From NCBI GenBank assembly GCA_009363875.1, contig CM018680.1:72978272-73042271 (forward strand): 64,000 nt of DNA, written 5' to 3'. The DNA is from Mikania micrantha. Its lineage: Eukaryota; Streptophyta; Magnoliopsida; Asterales; Asteraceae. Both the position numbers and the translations under genes were made by a program. Of the stretch, positions 49,461 through 62,234 are shown one piece after another; position 1 is the stretch's first letter, and each line of letters starts with the position of its first letter. The notes beneath the pieces were generated by a model, which saw only the letters and a list, made by a program, of their open reading frames with translations, was not told the origin of the DNA and did no database searches.

Positions 49461-49835
49461 TGATACGTTTCCACCTCAAATAAAAGTATACTCACGAAAG
49501 AAGTAGAAACAGCTGAGGATCGATGAAGATGAGAACATGGATCAGTTCAATTTGTTATGTGAACCTTACCTTGACCCTTTTGGCGAACCTTTTAGTCGAA
49601 ACAAGGAATGGGAAGTTTATCACGTTTAGCAAGCGGGAAAGTAGTGGGAGAAGCAATTTAGCAGTTATTTGTTTTTCTTCTTTAATTTAGAGTGTTTTGC
49701 ATGTTATGTTTTTCTTGTCTTGAATTTCTTGTAATTGTCTTACCGTAAGGTAGACTTGGAGATTTGCCCATCTCGAATAGGGTATTATCAGTTGTAATTC
49801 GTTTGCTTATTGAATCAAGTTTCGTGATTCTATCA
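49461..49835 (+). mobile_element. LTR of a Ty3-type retrotransposon, 375 bp
   Basis: It begins TGATACG and ends TATCA. Its 3' half shares GCCCATCTCGAATAGGG with the solo LTR at 60482-60825 (ACCCATCTCGAATTGGG). The following TTTGGTTCCACTGCCGG is in the place of a tRNA primer-binding site. gag begins 46 bases after the LTR. Confidence 0.75.
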
Positions 49836-49880
49836 TTTGGTTCCACTGCCGGAAAACGAAGAAGGAGAATTCTGTGGAAA

Positions 49881-50211
49881 ATGGTGAATACCCGGAATCA
49901 ATCTGGTGATGGCAGTAGCAACGACAAGTCCGATACCATTGCTTCTCAATTGGCGGAAATCGCGTCCAAACTTGAAACGATGGATGCTTTGAAAGCCGAC
50001 ATAGCTGCACTGAAGGCCAGGGATCGTCAATTTGGTGGCAGACATGATGAAGCCGAAAGTTCCTGGTGATCGCAGCATCAGAACCGTCCCTACAACAAAC
50101 TGGGTTTTCTAACTTTCAACGGTTGTGATCCGTGGGGTTGGGTTTTGAAGGCCGAGAAGTATTTCCGGTATTACAATATACCGGATGATGATAAGGTAGA
50201 GATTGCATCTA
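49881..50211 (+). pseudogene. gag fragment of a Ty3-type retrotransposon
   Basis: ATG at 49881 opens MVNTRNQSGDGSSNDKSD, a coiled-coil-like ASQLAEIASKLETMDALKAD stretch, and then a TGA at 50067-50069. The same frame continues past the stop with LGFLTFNGCDPWGWVLKAEKYF, the conserved start of the retrotransposon gag domain. It is lost at 50211, where unrelated sequence begins. No protease or polymerase follows. It is a dead remnant. Confidence 0.85.
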
Positions 50212-52599
50212 TAAAACCATGAAACCGTCAATATCGGTCGGTTTGGCTTACACAATTTATGGGGTCGGTTTGGTTTGTTATTTTTTAAGACCGCGGTTAA
50301 TGGTTTGATTCATAATTGTTGCAAAACCGCTTAAACCTTACCACAGACATTCCTAAACACTACATATACTCATCATATTGTTGTACAAAGACCTTAAAAA
50401 GCATTAAATATCATCACTACATCATCAAGCACTAGTTTTTCTTTAACGGCTAAGGTTACTTTCATCATAAACTACTCCAAACTAATTACACTATTGTACG
50501 AGATTGAACACATAATCTTTTATTTTAAGAGACAAAACATCTGCCAAATAGGATAGTCATATATTAGCACCAAGTACTCGTCGAAGAAGGGAGTTTTTAC
50601 CAATTTATAAGTAGATTGATTTGAATTATGATTTATATATAACATGAGGATTGGATTAATTGTTTTATGGCGCAAAATAAAATGAAAATACGACACTTTT
50701 AAACTAATCAAATCTCAAATTAACTTTTAATGCCAAATAGTTACATAAATTAATTAAATTTTTAAAAAAGACTCAAATATAAGCTATTTAAAAACTAACC
50801 AAATCCTAAATAAATATCAAAATATGTAACCAAACTAACTAAAGCTTCAAAAAGAGATAAAGGATATGTTATGCCAACTATTTGTAAATATATTTTCAAA
50901 ACTAATTACTAGCCTAAATAAAATAATATTGGATAGTTAAATAAATAAAATAACAAACATAGAAGCATGTGTTCATCAAAGAAATCCAAATAATAATAAT
51001 AGTTGTAGCATTCATCAATGTTTTATCTTTGTAAATTAATGGTAATTGTGCATCATTTACTTGTTTCTATTCTGTGGCAAAAGAAGAAGTGTAGGTTTTA
51101 TAGACACGTTTGTCCAAATTATGACTCAAAAAATTAACTAACAAATAATCATGCGGTAGAAAACCAATGATATATATGTAAAACATTTTATACGATAGAT
51201 TAATTAAGCAATCAATAAACAAGGTAGCTTTAGTTATATATCGATTGACATTTAAACAATATAAATCTCATGATAAACTATCTTTTTGATTAAAATCATT
51301 AAAATACGGTATGTTTTTTTCTATATATTCCCTAAAATAATTACAAAAATTAATACTCTTGAGTGCTTCTAAAAGCATATGAAAGATTGACAAAAAATCA
51401 ATACATGACTAAATTATATATTGTTTCCTTATGAATCCTAAACGATGATCTTGATTAAAATTGGGTGCTCAATTAATTGGAGGGTCCCAAACTCATGTGT
51501 AAATAATTTCTTTAAAATAACATGTACTTTACAGATCAAATATGCCAAATTAATTGTTTATAGATAAACGATAATTTGGATCACTGATGGATCATAGATC
51601 CACATGATCATATCCATACCTAATAGGAGAAACTCGCTATAGGTAAGTGAAAACCCTAACATAGTATGAAACCCATATTTTGTCTATGACAGGATTTGAA
51701 CATGTGACCTCTCCAATATTAAAGCCACAGGGTATCCAATATTAGTTTACAGGCGTATCACATGTGTTAAATAAAAGATAATAAAATAGTAGTCAATAAA
51801 AGTTTGAGACAATAAAAGATTTTTTTAATAAAAAACATGATTAAAATTTCGTATAATTTATTAATTTAAGTAATAAATTAATTATACTATTTCTTTAAAC
51901 ACCTATTTTTTTAAAGTTTGTTTATATAAATATTTCATTTAAAAGAATGTGTTTGCAAATTTTATATTTTATAATAACTTGATTTTTTAAGAGGTGTATT
52001 TTTTTAGTATTGATTATATTTTGAATTTATTTGAAAAAAAATAATTTAAAAATGTATAAAAATACATTTAATATTTAATTTTTTTTTAATTCGAGATGTA
52101 TTTAATATGATAGATATCTGAATAATCAAAGTTGAGACATTTTATAAACAAAGACATGTGTTTTTTAAAAACCTTGATTTATTAAAATACATAAATTTGA
52201 TTTATTAAACAAAGATTAACTATTCACCTTATCATAATACTATCTGGATGACCGGCCTCGTTGGTCATATCATATGGTAATAAACATCAGTTAGTAACTT
52301 TTAGTTACTCATTATATTTGATTTATAAGATTTATTTTGTGCAAGTTTTCTAACATGATCTTCTAGCCACATTTTGTTTTTGTTTTACTGAGATACATTC
52401 AATGCCGTTTTCGATCACCATTTTAATATAATAACGTCTTTGAAACATAATTTAAAAATAAATATAGAACTCCAATGGCCTCTCTTTGTAGTTTTTATTT
52501 TAGTTTAAATGCTTAAGAACAAGTTAAAAGGCCAACTCGCAATAATATACTAATAATAACTTAAAAGTTCAAGTCGCAACATTATATTATATTAGAACA
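50212..52599. other. Gene-free AT-rich region
   Basis: No gene is supported. A GGTCGGTTTGG-containing MITE remnant lies at about 50213-50345. A box-B-like word at about 51710 is too weak to call. Helitron-like debris (TATGATAGATATCTGAATAATC) occurs near 52105. Confidence 0.55.
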
Positions 52600-52915
52600 C
52601 CAGCCTAAAACCCCCTGTATTACACGGATTGGATAATTTAAAAAATATAATTTATTTCTATAAAATAATAATGAATTTTTAATAAGTATTAAATTATATT
52701 TTAAGATAAAGTATAATTGAAATATTTTTATAATTTATAAATCATAATAAATTAGTAAAATATTGTAATAAGAAGATTTATATTATTTAATAATTAAAAA
52801 ATTATAAATATATATTAGGAAGAGAGGCTGGAAAAATTTTTTCAGATTGCACCATAACGCGACATGTGTTCCTAAAAATACTCCTTTATTATAATATTAG
52901 ATTAGATTATATTAG
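52600..52915 (-). mobile_element. Short non-autonomous Helitron, CCGTGTAATAC family
   Basis: On the minus strand it ends CCGTGTAATACAGGGGG, TTTTAGG and CTGG at 52600-52603. The far end, CTCCTTTATTATAATATTAG at about 52885-52915, is like that of the 4185 and 23623 elements. It has no coding. Confidence 0.6.
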
Positions 52916-53100
52916 ATTTTAATCATGTTTTTAGATTAGTCACGTCACGTCCTATTAAAATTTTATTAGAACATTATGTTATGGTAGACGGTGATACAGG
53001 AATGGAGTTGGGTAAAAAAACTGAATAAACCAGAGGGGAAACACTGAAACAGAATTTTAGCTCTTCGTGTTTGGGACAACAAAACCCTGATAAAAGATTT

Positions 53101-53324
53101 TTATTTTATTTTTAAACGGCTTGAAACACAAACACTTAAGAAGGGATTTCAAGCGTTTCTTCGGATTTGACACTATGAGACGTTATGCCCCGAGTCTACC
53201 AAAAGAGGAACCCACAGTTAAATAAACCACTTGACTTTGTATTAACAAATATGTCTTTGACCCATATTCGAACCCATGATATCCCGGAATTCAAGGAGAT
53301 AATCACTAGGTTAGAAGATTTGGT
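53101..53324 (-). mobile_element. Decayed tRNA-derived SINE
   Basis: It is collinear with the SINE at 4578-4801: AAACGGCTTGAAACAC, GGATTTGACACTATGAG, ACCACTTGACTTTG and a box B complement ATTCGAACCC. Many substitutions are present, so it is an older copy. The 62-codon ORF across it is an artefact. Confidence 0.82.
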
Positions 53325-53329
53325 AAAAA

Positions 53330-54640
53330 AAGAAAGAAAAAAAAAACTAGTATTTTTTGTAACAACAAACTAGGGCTTAACGTCATACCTTTTCACCTCG
53401 AACCGATGAACATACAACTAACGCATTTTGATCACAGTCCGCTACCAACTCTCGGGTATCCAACACTCATGTGTTGCGAGCGTCAAACCAAGCAAATCCA
53501 CTTGTCCTTCAGAAGAAAACTCACTATGTGGTAAAACTCGTTACTAACCGCTTTGGACAAAATTTAGACCATGACCTCACTGTCCTCATATAGTCTAAAT
53601 TTTACAAGAATTATGGAGTGATAATTGAGATACAAGCTCTTTGTAAAAAAATTGGTAGAATTTTACTAACTTTGGACAATTATAATTATATGTATTTGTT
53701 ACGTATTTAATTATTAAGAACTAAGTTTATGTTCTACGATGTGAGAGGTTCACAGCGAACTGAACTGGGTTTAAAAGTAAACTAAGATGAAGATATCGAA
53801 GCTTAAAAGTGTGTAGTTTAAAACATAAAAAAATGTGAAAAAAGCTTGTCTCACATTGATGGAAGGATAAACTTATGTGGGTTTATAAGTGGGAGCTTAT
53901 TGGCATAAGCATTATCAAATGCAAAGAGTTGAGACTGAAGGATGTGCAAGTACGCGCGCGTGCCTGGCCTAGCTTCGGGTTGGGTGGGCATTTTTGCTCC
54001 GTTTCAGAATTTCATCAGTGGTTGTTACTTTTTGCTTTGTTTCAGAATTTTATCTGTTGTTGTTAACAGCTGATGAAAGGATCTCAAGATCAGTTGTTGC
54101 TGTTCCGTGGTTGCTAGCAGTGGTTATCTGATCAGTGGTTATGGATCAGCAATGGTTGCTTACCATCTCTTGAAGAAACAACAGTTGTGTCTGTCAGTTT
54201 CAGATGTTGCATTAAATAATCAGTTTCAACTGACTAATTTAATTTTCTGACTGTTAGACAAAATTAATTTCAAATTAAATGTTTCAAGTGCAATCGATCT
54301 TGTTTCCATACTCTTATTTCATGTATTATTTCAGGTGCTAGGTTAATTCCAGCAGTACATATTGCTCCGGCTGTTGTACCCTAGGAGACAGACGGAATTC
54401 ATATTGATGGCCCGAAATCTGTTTTAAGGGACCTCAACCAACACCTGATTTTTTTTCTTCTAGTTATTGGTTAATCTTATGTTTTTCTGTAATTCTATTT
54501 TTTTGGTAAGAGTTTTAGTATTATAATCTGAAATATTATACTAATAAAATATTTATTTTAATACGTTAACGATGCTCTTACTAAATTATTATCTAAAATT
54601 TAAACTAAGATATTAAAATGATTAAATTAATCTGGGTTGA
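53330..54640. other. Spacer, possibly with retrotransposon debris
   Basis: No gene is supported. The 53880-54420 part has repeated CAGTGGTTGTTAC, TCAGTTGTTGCTG and GGATCTCAAGATCAG words and may be an LTR remnant of unknown type. Confidence 0.45.
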
Positions 54641-54869
54641 CTAAACAGAAAACGCAGTTTTCTGAACGCTTAAAGTCAACCCTCCTCCTTTCCATGCGCC
54701 GATTAATCACCGGCCTCTGTCCTGAAATCTCCGACCGCGAACTCTCGGAGGAATCATCCAGTAGTAATCTGTTCCTATTTCAGGTGCAGACACTTGTGTT
54801 AATCATCCATAGCGGATACAAATGCTTCTGTAATTGATCCCTATTTCCGATAGACGAACTCTCTGAGGT

Positions 54870-54907
<38 letters not shown>

Positions 54908-55721
54908 TAACCATCTACATTTAACTGATTCTATACTCTCTGTTTTACTTTATATGTGCTATGCATTTGTTGTTTCGTGAATTCTGCAAGTTTTATTGTA
55001 TGATTTTGATTTAGTTGGTCAACTGTATTTGTTGCTTGTTAGCTAGAAAACTGAATCTACTCAATTTCGTTGATTTTTGGTTCAAATTAACCGTTGGGAT
55101 TGCTGTTTTTGATCTGTTAACTGGAATTGGAACTTAGGTTATTTACTCTATGATGTGAAGTTGAAGTATTAAATGTTTGTATTGTTAATTGGGATTAGCA
55201 AATCAAGCATCTTTTGGTCCTAATAAGTATGAAAAACGTTTAGGGTTTGTTTGTTTATCTCTTAATGGAATCATTCAGCACTTAACTATTTAGTGCATTT
55301 GGTTTGAAAAATTAACCTCTTGATGATTCAGTTCAACACTTAACCATCCAGTACCAATATCACACTTAACCATTCAGCACCAATACCACACTTAACCATT
55401 CAGCACCAATACCACACTTACCATTCAGCATTCAAATGTGCAACCAAACGGTCTTAATCGGTTCAGCACTTAACCATTCAGCACTTAATGATTCAGACCC
55501 AACCAAACAACCCCTTAGTCAATATGACCTACCATGGGAAAACCATTTAATCAATTTGCAAATGTATTTAAATATCATATAGAACCAGGCATTGATGTGA
55601 TCCAGACATTGCTGAAAGAAGTTATATACGGGTGATTTGTTCTTTATACGGGTGATTTGTTCTTTATTTTATGTCTGAACTTCTGACGCGAGAATAATGT
55701 TTTGTTATCAGATAATCAAGA
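54641..55721 (+). other. Leader region of the CIPK gene, with microsatellite and MITE
   Basis: A C/T-rich first leader exon is likely at about 54650-54790. A TCA repeat is at 54870-54905. A MITE with ends TAGGGTTTGTTTG and CAAACAACCCCTTA (55241 to about 55516) contains repeated CACTTAACCATTCAGCACC. A 22-base direct repeat (TATACGGGTGATTTGTTC) lies at about 55625-55668. The acceptor before the start codon is TTATCAG at about 55710. Confidence 0.55.
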
Positions 55722-58179
55722 ATGAACTCTCCCAAAATCAAGAGTATATTTGGTAAATATGAGATGGGAAAGACAATTGGTGAGGGGCCTTTTTCAAAAA
55801 TGAAGTTTGCTAGAAATGCTCAAACTGGAGAACCTGTGTGTCTCAAGATCTTTGATAAAGACAAAGTTCTTAAAAATAAATTGATTGAACAGGTTGCTTC
55901 AACTCTTACAATCTCTGAATATACTTATGATGTCTTTCTTGACATCTCTTAGAACTTCTCAAAAGCTTCCATAAATTGGATCAATGCTTTACACTAAGGG
56001 GAATATTTACAGTTGCGCTCCTCCCACAAGTCAAATTTTGTTTATTTACTTTCTTTTTTCTTTATTATCTCGGTGATGCAGATTACAATGGAAATAACAA
56101 CTATGAAGCTGATAAAGCATCCAAATGTGGTTCGCTTATACGAGGTCTTCTAATCTTTTTGTAAATAACATAGAACTCCTGGTCAACTTATTTTTAATAT
56201 TTCATTTTCTCCGGTCTAGAATTCCAGAATGAGAGAAAATGCAAACACAAATATATGAGTGTAAAATTTGTGTGTGTGTGGGGGGGGGGGGGGTGTTGTG
56301 TTGCTAAATAGTACTTTTCTCTAATACTAAATTATATGTCTCCTTTAACAGTCTTATGATACTTCAGGTTATGGGGAGCAAGACCAAGATATACATGGTA
56401 TTCGAGTTTGTCACAGGGGGAGATCTTTTCGACAAAATTGTATTTTGCTGATCTTTATACATATCATGATCAAAATGTTACAGGGTAGAAAGAACATACA
56501 TTAATGTTACGCTTCGATTATGAAGGTGGAACTTGGACGAATGCGTGAAAATGAAGCCAGAAAGTATTTTCAGCAGCTCATAAATGCTGTTGATTGTTGC
56601 CATAGTAGGGGTGTCTATCATAGAGATCTAAAGGTAGTCAAGATTATTCTATTTTCAAGATTACTCTTTGGCTGATAGAGTGATAGTTATTATTGGATGT
56701 TTTTATCCACCTATGTTTATAGAACAGTGCTTTGCCTGCAGCCTGAAAATTTGCTTCTGGATGCTTCTGGAAACCTCAAAGTTTCTGATTTTGCAATGAG
56801 CGCCCTTTCTCGACAAGTCAGGGTAAATACAAGATTAACTTTTAAATTTTTATTTGTGTTAAATCTTATATTAAGTTGCAAAGTTTTATTTTACAGGATG
56901 ATGGCTTGCTTAACACAACGTGTGGAAGTCCAAATTATGTTGCACCTGAGGTGCAGACAACTGTTAATTAAACTTTTTTCTTCATTATGCATACAAGACT
57001 ACAGGAGGTGGCAAAAAGGAGTAGGATGGTCAAATTGTATAATAGGTCAAAATGAGTAACTTTGGCAGCGATCAAAACAAGTTTTTGTCCAAATTATCCA
57101 TAGATTGGCCCATTTGATATGTTATAGTGTTATATATTAACCATAACCCAAATGGACCCATTTGTATATGGGTCAAAATTTCCATCTTCACTTAGTACTT
57201 GGTCATGTACTCATGTAGTGAAGGTATTTAATCCCTTTTAGGTCTTGAAAAATAGAGGATATGATGGGGCAGCTGCAGATTTATGGTCGTGTGGAGTCAT
57301 ACTCTATGCATTGCTTGCAGGTTTCTTGCCATTTGATGATTCTAATCTTGTGAACTTATATAAAAAAGTGAGCATTATATTAGCTGTGTTGTACACCTGT
57401 ACATATGATTCCTTGATTTCATAATCTTCTTTTGACTTACTTTGGGAGCCTTTTTTTCTTTTTCTTTTTTTTTGTAGATTATGACTGCAGATTTCACGTG
57501 TCCTTCTTGGTTCTCCTTTAGTGCCATGAAATTGATTAATCGCATATTGGATCCTAACCCCATGACGGTAAGTGTTTATATAGATGTTGACATTTTCTTA
57601 TTGAGGTCATGACTTCATATTTCCTGGAATGGTTTTAGGGGTGTATGGATGTGCATTTTGGAACTAAGTGGCCACCCTTTTTTACATACATAGTCAATTG
57701 CTGCATTAGATATAAAAGTACATGATTATATAATATTAGTATGGTACCCATGCGATGCAGCAAGAAACACAACACTTAAGTTGGGTAATTTGAAAGGTTT
57801 GCATGGTTCGACTTTGAGCCATAACCATAACAAAAGCAATTTTTTTTAATTTAGTAGTCAACTAAAGGTTACTTTAACTCCAAACATAAAGGGCCAAATG
57901 GACCAAAAATGATAAGAAATGATTCATTTGTTTTGAGGGGTTTTTTCTTTTATAATCACTCCATCTCACTTCAACTCCGTTGCAGTGTTTCACTATTTGT
58001 TAGTCTAACTGATTGCAACTAGTTATTCCTATCTGAACACCCTCTTTTTGTGGCAGCGGATAACAATTTCTGAGCTCAAGCACAATGAGTGGTTTAGTAA
58101 AGATTTTAAACAAAATGAATTAATGGAGATAGAAGAGACAGGTTCTGATGACCTGGAAGCAACTTTTCAAAAGTTAGAA
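55722..58179 (+). CDS. CIPK: CBL-interacting protein kinase (CIPK3/9/23 clade), kinase domain only
   Basis: Nine exons join in frame for 296 residues: 55722-55892, 56082-56144, 56368-56439, 56526-56633, 56742-56822, 56897-56950, 57242-57367, 57478-57567 and 58057-58179. CIPKs are Ser/Thr kinases switched on by CBL calcium sensors at membranes. Seen: GKYEMGKTIGEG nucleotide loop (Val to Met at 27), VCLK with Lys42, Glu61, VYHRDLKPENLLLD with Asp136, CGSPNYVAPE and LPFDDSNLVNLYKK. The DFG motif reads DFA (154-156), followed by Met, where CIPKs have DFGLSAL. The intron-rich layout matches the CIPK3/9/23 clade. The NAF and PPI exons are not found; an antisense LINE follows exon 9. They may lie past the window, or the gene may be truncated. 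Confidence 0.85.
56280..56293. repeat. Poly-G run after a TG repeat in a CIPK intron
   Basis: A GTGTGTGTG stretch passes into fourteen G bases. Length is uncertain in such runs. Confidence 0.85.
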
Positions 58180-58648
58180 GTGAGTTTATTATATTTATTA
58201 TACGCATCTGGTTTGGTATCTTCCTAATGATATAAGCTTTCCTCTTTGTTTTACATGGCATCAAAGCACCAAGGTATCTAAAGGGTGCACACGAATGCCA
58301 TCTTTTTTATACATTTTAGGATAGTGCTCAGTCACATGTTAATTAGACGCCAATAACGCTAAACCCATTTATTGAAACAATATTATAGATTTTAGGAAAT
58401 GTCATATTTTGGAAAAGTAAGAAGCAATAGTTACACCTAACACATATTTCAATCATGGGGTAATGTTGCATACTTGCTTGACTTGGGATTCAACCATAGG
58501 TGGCAAGATGAGCGGGTTGGATTGGTTAACATGTTAGAAAATGTTCAAGCTAAGGTTGGTCAATATGTGAGATGGATTAGGCTAGATTGACCCACAAACA
58601 CTTTTTTGCCCATTTTATAAATAAAAATAGTTACTTATTTTAATAAAC
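58180..58648. other. CIPK intron or 3' spacer with hAT remnant
   Basis: It starts with the donor of exon 9 (GTGAGT). About 58495-58640 is a copy of the GAGCGGGTTGGATTGG family seen at 10450 and 11574. No CIPK NAF exon was found. Confidence 0.5.
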
Positions 58649-60481
58649 AACAACAACAAACATACCCAGTTAAATCCCCACTCTGAGTGGGGTCTAGGGA
58701 GAGAAAAATGAAGACACACCGTACCCCTACCTATAAAAGATTAAGAGGTTGCTTCGTAAGAGTCCCCTGACTCATCTATTTTGCCTTCAAATATCATATA
58801 TATATATATTACATTTACATATACATTAAAGAGAGCAAAAGAACACACCAAACACGTAACACATACGAATATCAGAGCATAAAAAGAATGCATACCCATA
58901 CTTCCCCCATCCTACAACCAAGCATAAAGGCAAAACTCCTACCTTCTGAACCAACAAGCATTTATCAAGCAAAAAAAGGATATGGACATATCAAACACTG
59001 ACCGTCGTCAAAGAAAGGTTAGATAAACACACACACCATACACCCCCAATCCCGCAACCAAGCACATACTCAAGACTCCTACAACCCGAACCTGCAAGCA
59101 GATTGGCATATACCAAACACACACATTATACCAAGGAAAGCAGCCCCTAAAGTTAAGGCCATACCTAAACAGGAGTGGATCTAATCTTATATCCTATAGA
59201 AACTTTCACTATCTCACCTTTATTAGTCGCCTCCACGAAGTCCTATCACTGATCATGCCCTCAGAGAGGTGCAACTCTGACAAATCCTGACGAATCTGCT
59301 CTTCCCATGTCATCCTCGGCCGACCCCTACTCCTTTTTCCCTCCACCATAAGTATCTCCACACTTTGGACAGGTGCCAACTAGTTTCTTCTCCTCACATG
59401 CCTGAACCATCTCAATCTCCATTCCTTTACTTTGTCCTAGATGTTTGCTACCTCTAATCTTTCCTTGAAAACCACATTCCTTATCCGATCGAGCCTTTTG
59501 TGCCCACACATCCATCTCAGCATCCTCATCTTTGTCGTCTCCAACTTCCTTTACTAGTTCTTCTTAATCAGCCAACAATATGTCCCGTACAGGATTGCTA
59601 GTATGACCGCCACTTTAAAGAATTTACCTTTTAGCTTTTCTGGAAATCTCTTGTCACACAAGATGCTTGTTACGGATCTCCACTTTTTCCAAACCGCCTG
59701 GATCATGTGGGTTAAGTTGCTGTCAATTTCACCATCACTTTGTATGAACGATCCAAGGCATTTGAACCTTGTCGTTTGTGGCACCCTCTAGCCTCCAATA
59801 GTCACTTGGTCGTCTTCTTCCTCGTTTATCCCACTAAAGTTGCAATAAAGATACTCAGTTTTTGTCATGCTGAGGCGTAAGCCTTTATGCTCTAAAGTCG
59901 CTTGCCATTCCTCCCGTCGCACATTTAGGTCGTCTTTCTCTTCTGCCACTAACACGATATCATCCGCGAAAAGCATACACCATGGGATGTGTTCCTAAAT
60001 AGACTTCGACAACTCATCCAAAATAACCGCAAGAAGGAAAGGACTCAACGTCGATCCTTGGTGTAATCCCACCTCCACAAGAAATAAGTCTGTATCTCCC
60101 ACCGATGCTCGAACGCTCGTTCTAGCATTTGCATACATATCCCTTATTACCTCTATATATCTCCAAGGGACACGTCTTCTCTCCAGACCATCCAAATCAC
60201 TTGGCATGGTACGCTATCGTACACCTTCTCGAGATCAATGAACACCATATGCAGATTTTTCTTCTTTTCCTTATATTTCTCCATCAACCTCCTCAGAATA
60301 TGTATCGCTTCTGTTGTTGACCTTGCTGGCATAAATCCAAATTGGTTCACAGTCACTTCGATTTCTCTCCTCAATCTTGTCTTGATAACTCTTTCCCATA
60401 GTTTCATAGTACGACTCAACAACTTAATCCCTCTATAATTTCCGCAGCATTGGGCGTCTTCCTTATTCTTGTATAGGGGGA

Positions 60482-60825
60482 TGATACGCCCCTAAAGGTT
60501 TATTCCAGAAAGCGAAGAAACAAAATCAAAGGAGCAGATGAGGTGGCGACTTCTCATTTGTTATTGGGAGTAAACTGGGATCCATTGGAGCAGCCAATCA
60601 ACTAAAGGACCGAGTAGTGGAGCAGTTTGTATTTCAATTTGTATTTTTATGTTTTGGAGGGAGTAGTTAATTCCAGTAATAGTATAGAGCAGTGTCGTTT
60701 GTTTGGTTTTTGTCTAGTTAATCTCTTTGTAAACACTGTTGTGTGTGGAGACTTACCCATCTCGAATTGGGTCTTATCATCTATCTAATCAAGTTGCCTG
60801 CTTATTCTTATTCTTGTTCGTATCA
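60482..60825. mobile_element. Solo LTR, 344 bp, target duplication GGGGA
   Basis: Ends TGATACG and CGTATCA are perfect inverted repeats. The 5-bp duplication GGGGA is at 60477-60481 and 60826-60830. Removing the LTR and one GGGGA restores the reading frame of the LINE (SSVLVP joined to LYKNK). It is related to the LTR at 49461. Confidence 0.94.
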
Positions 60826-61483
60826 GGGGACTAATACACTACTTCTCCACTGATCTAGCATCTTACCGGTTTTGAGTATAGTGTTGAACAACATTGTCAA
60901 CCACCACACCCCTTCTTCTTGTAAACATTTCCATACTTCAATAGGAATATCGTCAGGTCTTACCTTCTTCCTCCTATCCATCCTCTTGAGAGTTTTATGC
61001 ACCCTTTCTTTAGTGATGCGTCTACAATAGCAGTTGTTGCAATGGTTGCTCTGTTTGTGGGGTTCCCTCCTTTTTCTTCTTGATAAGTCATTTTGTTGAA
61101 GAGATTGTTGAAATATGTCTACCTCCTCATTTTAATTTCCTTGTCCTTCACCAAGGCTTGTCCATTCTCTCCCTTTATAAATTTCACTACTCGCAGATCC
61201 TGCCTCTTCTGCTCCATAGCCTTAGCGATCTTGTACATCTCATGTTCGCCTTCTTTAGTCTTGAGACACGTATACATTTCTTTGTATGCTTTGCTTTTAG
61301 CTTCTGCTACCGTCTTCTTTGCCTCTCGCTTCGCATCTTTATACCTCATCTTCAAATGTGCTCTCCCTTCATCCTTTGTACATCTACAAACTCTTTGAAC
61401 CTCTTCTGTTTTTCTATAACCTTGTTTTGCACCTTTTCTTTCCATCACCACGTGTCTCATGTGTTGCTCTTGTCACCTTGTCT

Positions 61484-61807
61484 AGTGGTGTTCATCGGGT
61501 TGGGAAATTTTTTTGGTCTATCCGAAACCCGACCCGAAATTAAAAAATATATTATCCGACCCGAATAACCCGAAAAACCCGAATTCGTTCATCCGAATAA
61601 CCCTACTTTTTTTTTTTTTTTCCTGGTTTTTCGGATATCCGACCCGAAAAAACCACCTTTTTGCATATCCGAAACCCGAACCGAAACTAAAATCATATTA
61701 TCCGACATGAAAAACCCGAAAAAGATTTCGGATACGGTTTTTTCGGGTTTCGGATACGATTCAGATTTCGAATTTTTTTGAGTTTCGGATATTTTGAACA
61801 CCCCAAA
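61484..61807. mobile_element. hAT-like MITE inside the LINE, target duplication CCTTGTCT
   Basis: Begins AGTGGTGTTCATCGGG and ends TTTGAACACCCCAAA. A perfect 8-bp duplication CCTTGTCT is at 61476-61483 and 61808-61815. The interior repeats ATCCGAAACCCGA words. Confidence 0.88.
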
Positions 61808-61874
61808 CCTTGTCTGCCATCTCATCCCACATCTAATTTGCATCTTCGCATAGACTGTAATGTCTCCCTTCAAG

Positions 61875-62234
61875 TAGGGGTGTTCAAAAAAAATCCGAAT
61901 CCGAAATATCCAAAAATCCGAATCCGAAATATCCGAAAAAATCGGATATTCGGTAGTTCGGATTCGGATTCGGATACCTATTTTGAAAATTTTCAGATAG
62001 TTCGGATATCCGAAATAGTTTTTTTTCGGATATTCGGATAATTTTTCGGATATCCGAATATTTTTCGGATATCCGAATATTTTTCGGATATTTTTAGGAT
62101 GTTTCGGATAATTTTTGGATATCCGGATAATTTTCTGATATTTGGATATCTGAAGTATATATTTTTTAAATTTTTTTTTATTTTTTTTCTTGATTTCGGA
62201 TATCCGAACGGATATCCGAAAATGAACACCCCTA
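61875..62234. mobile_element. hAT-like MITE inside the LINE, target duplication CCTTCAAG/CCTTCGAG
   Basis: Begins TAGGGGTGTTCAAAA and ends ATGAACACCCCTA. It is flanked by CCTTCAAG (61867-61874) and CCTTCGAG (62235-62242). The interior repeats TTCGGATATCCGAA words, which are self-complementary. Confidence 0.9.

Noticed and set aside
49836..49853. Primer-binding site naming a specific tRNA
   Set aside because: TTTGGTTCCACTGCCGG is in the right place, but it is too diverged for me to assign the tRNA.
51640..51780. tRNA-like text with a box-B-like word (complement of GTTCAAATCCTG)
   Set aside because: No cloverleaf and no convincing box A; perhaps a very old SINE, too weak to annotate.
61080..61568. 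162-codon plus-strand ORF, Leu/Phe/Ser-rich
   Set aside because: It is the shadow of the LINE linker region coded on the minus strand.
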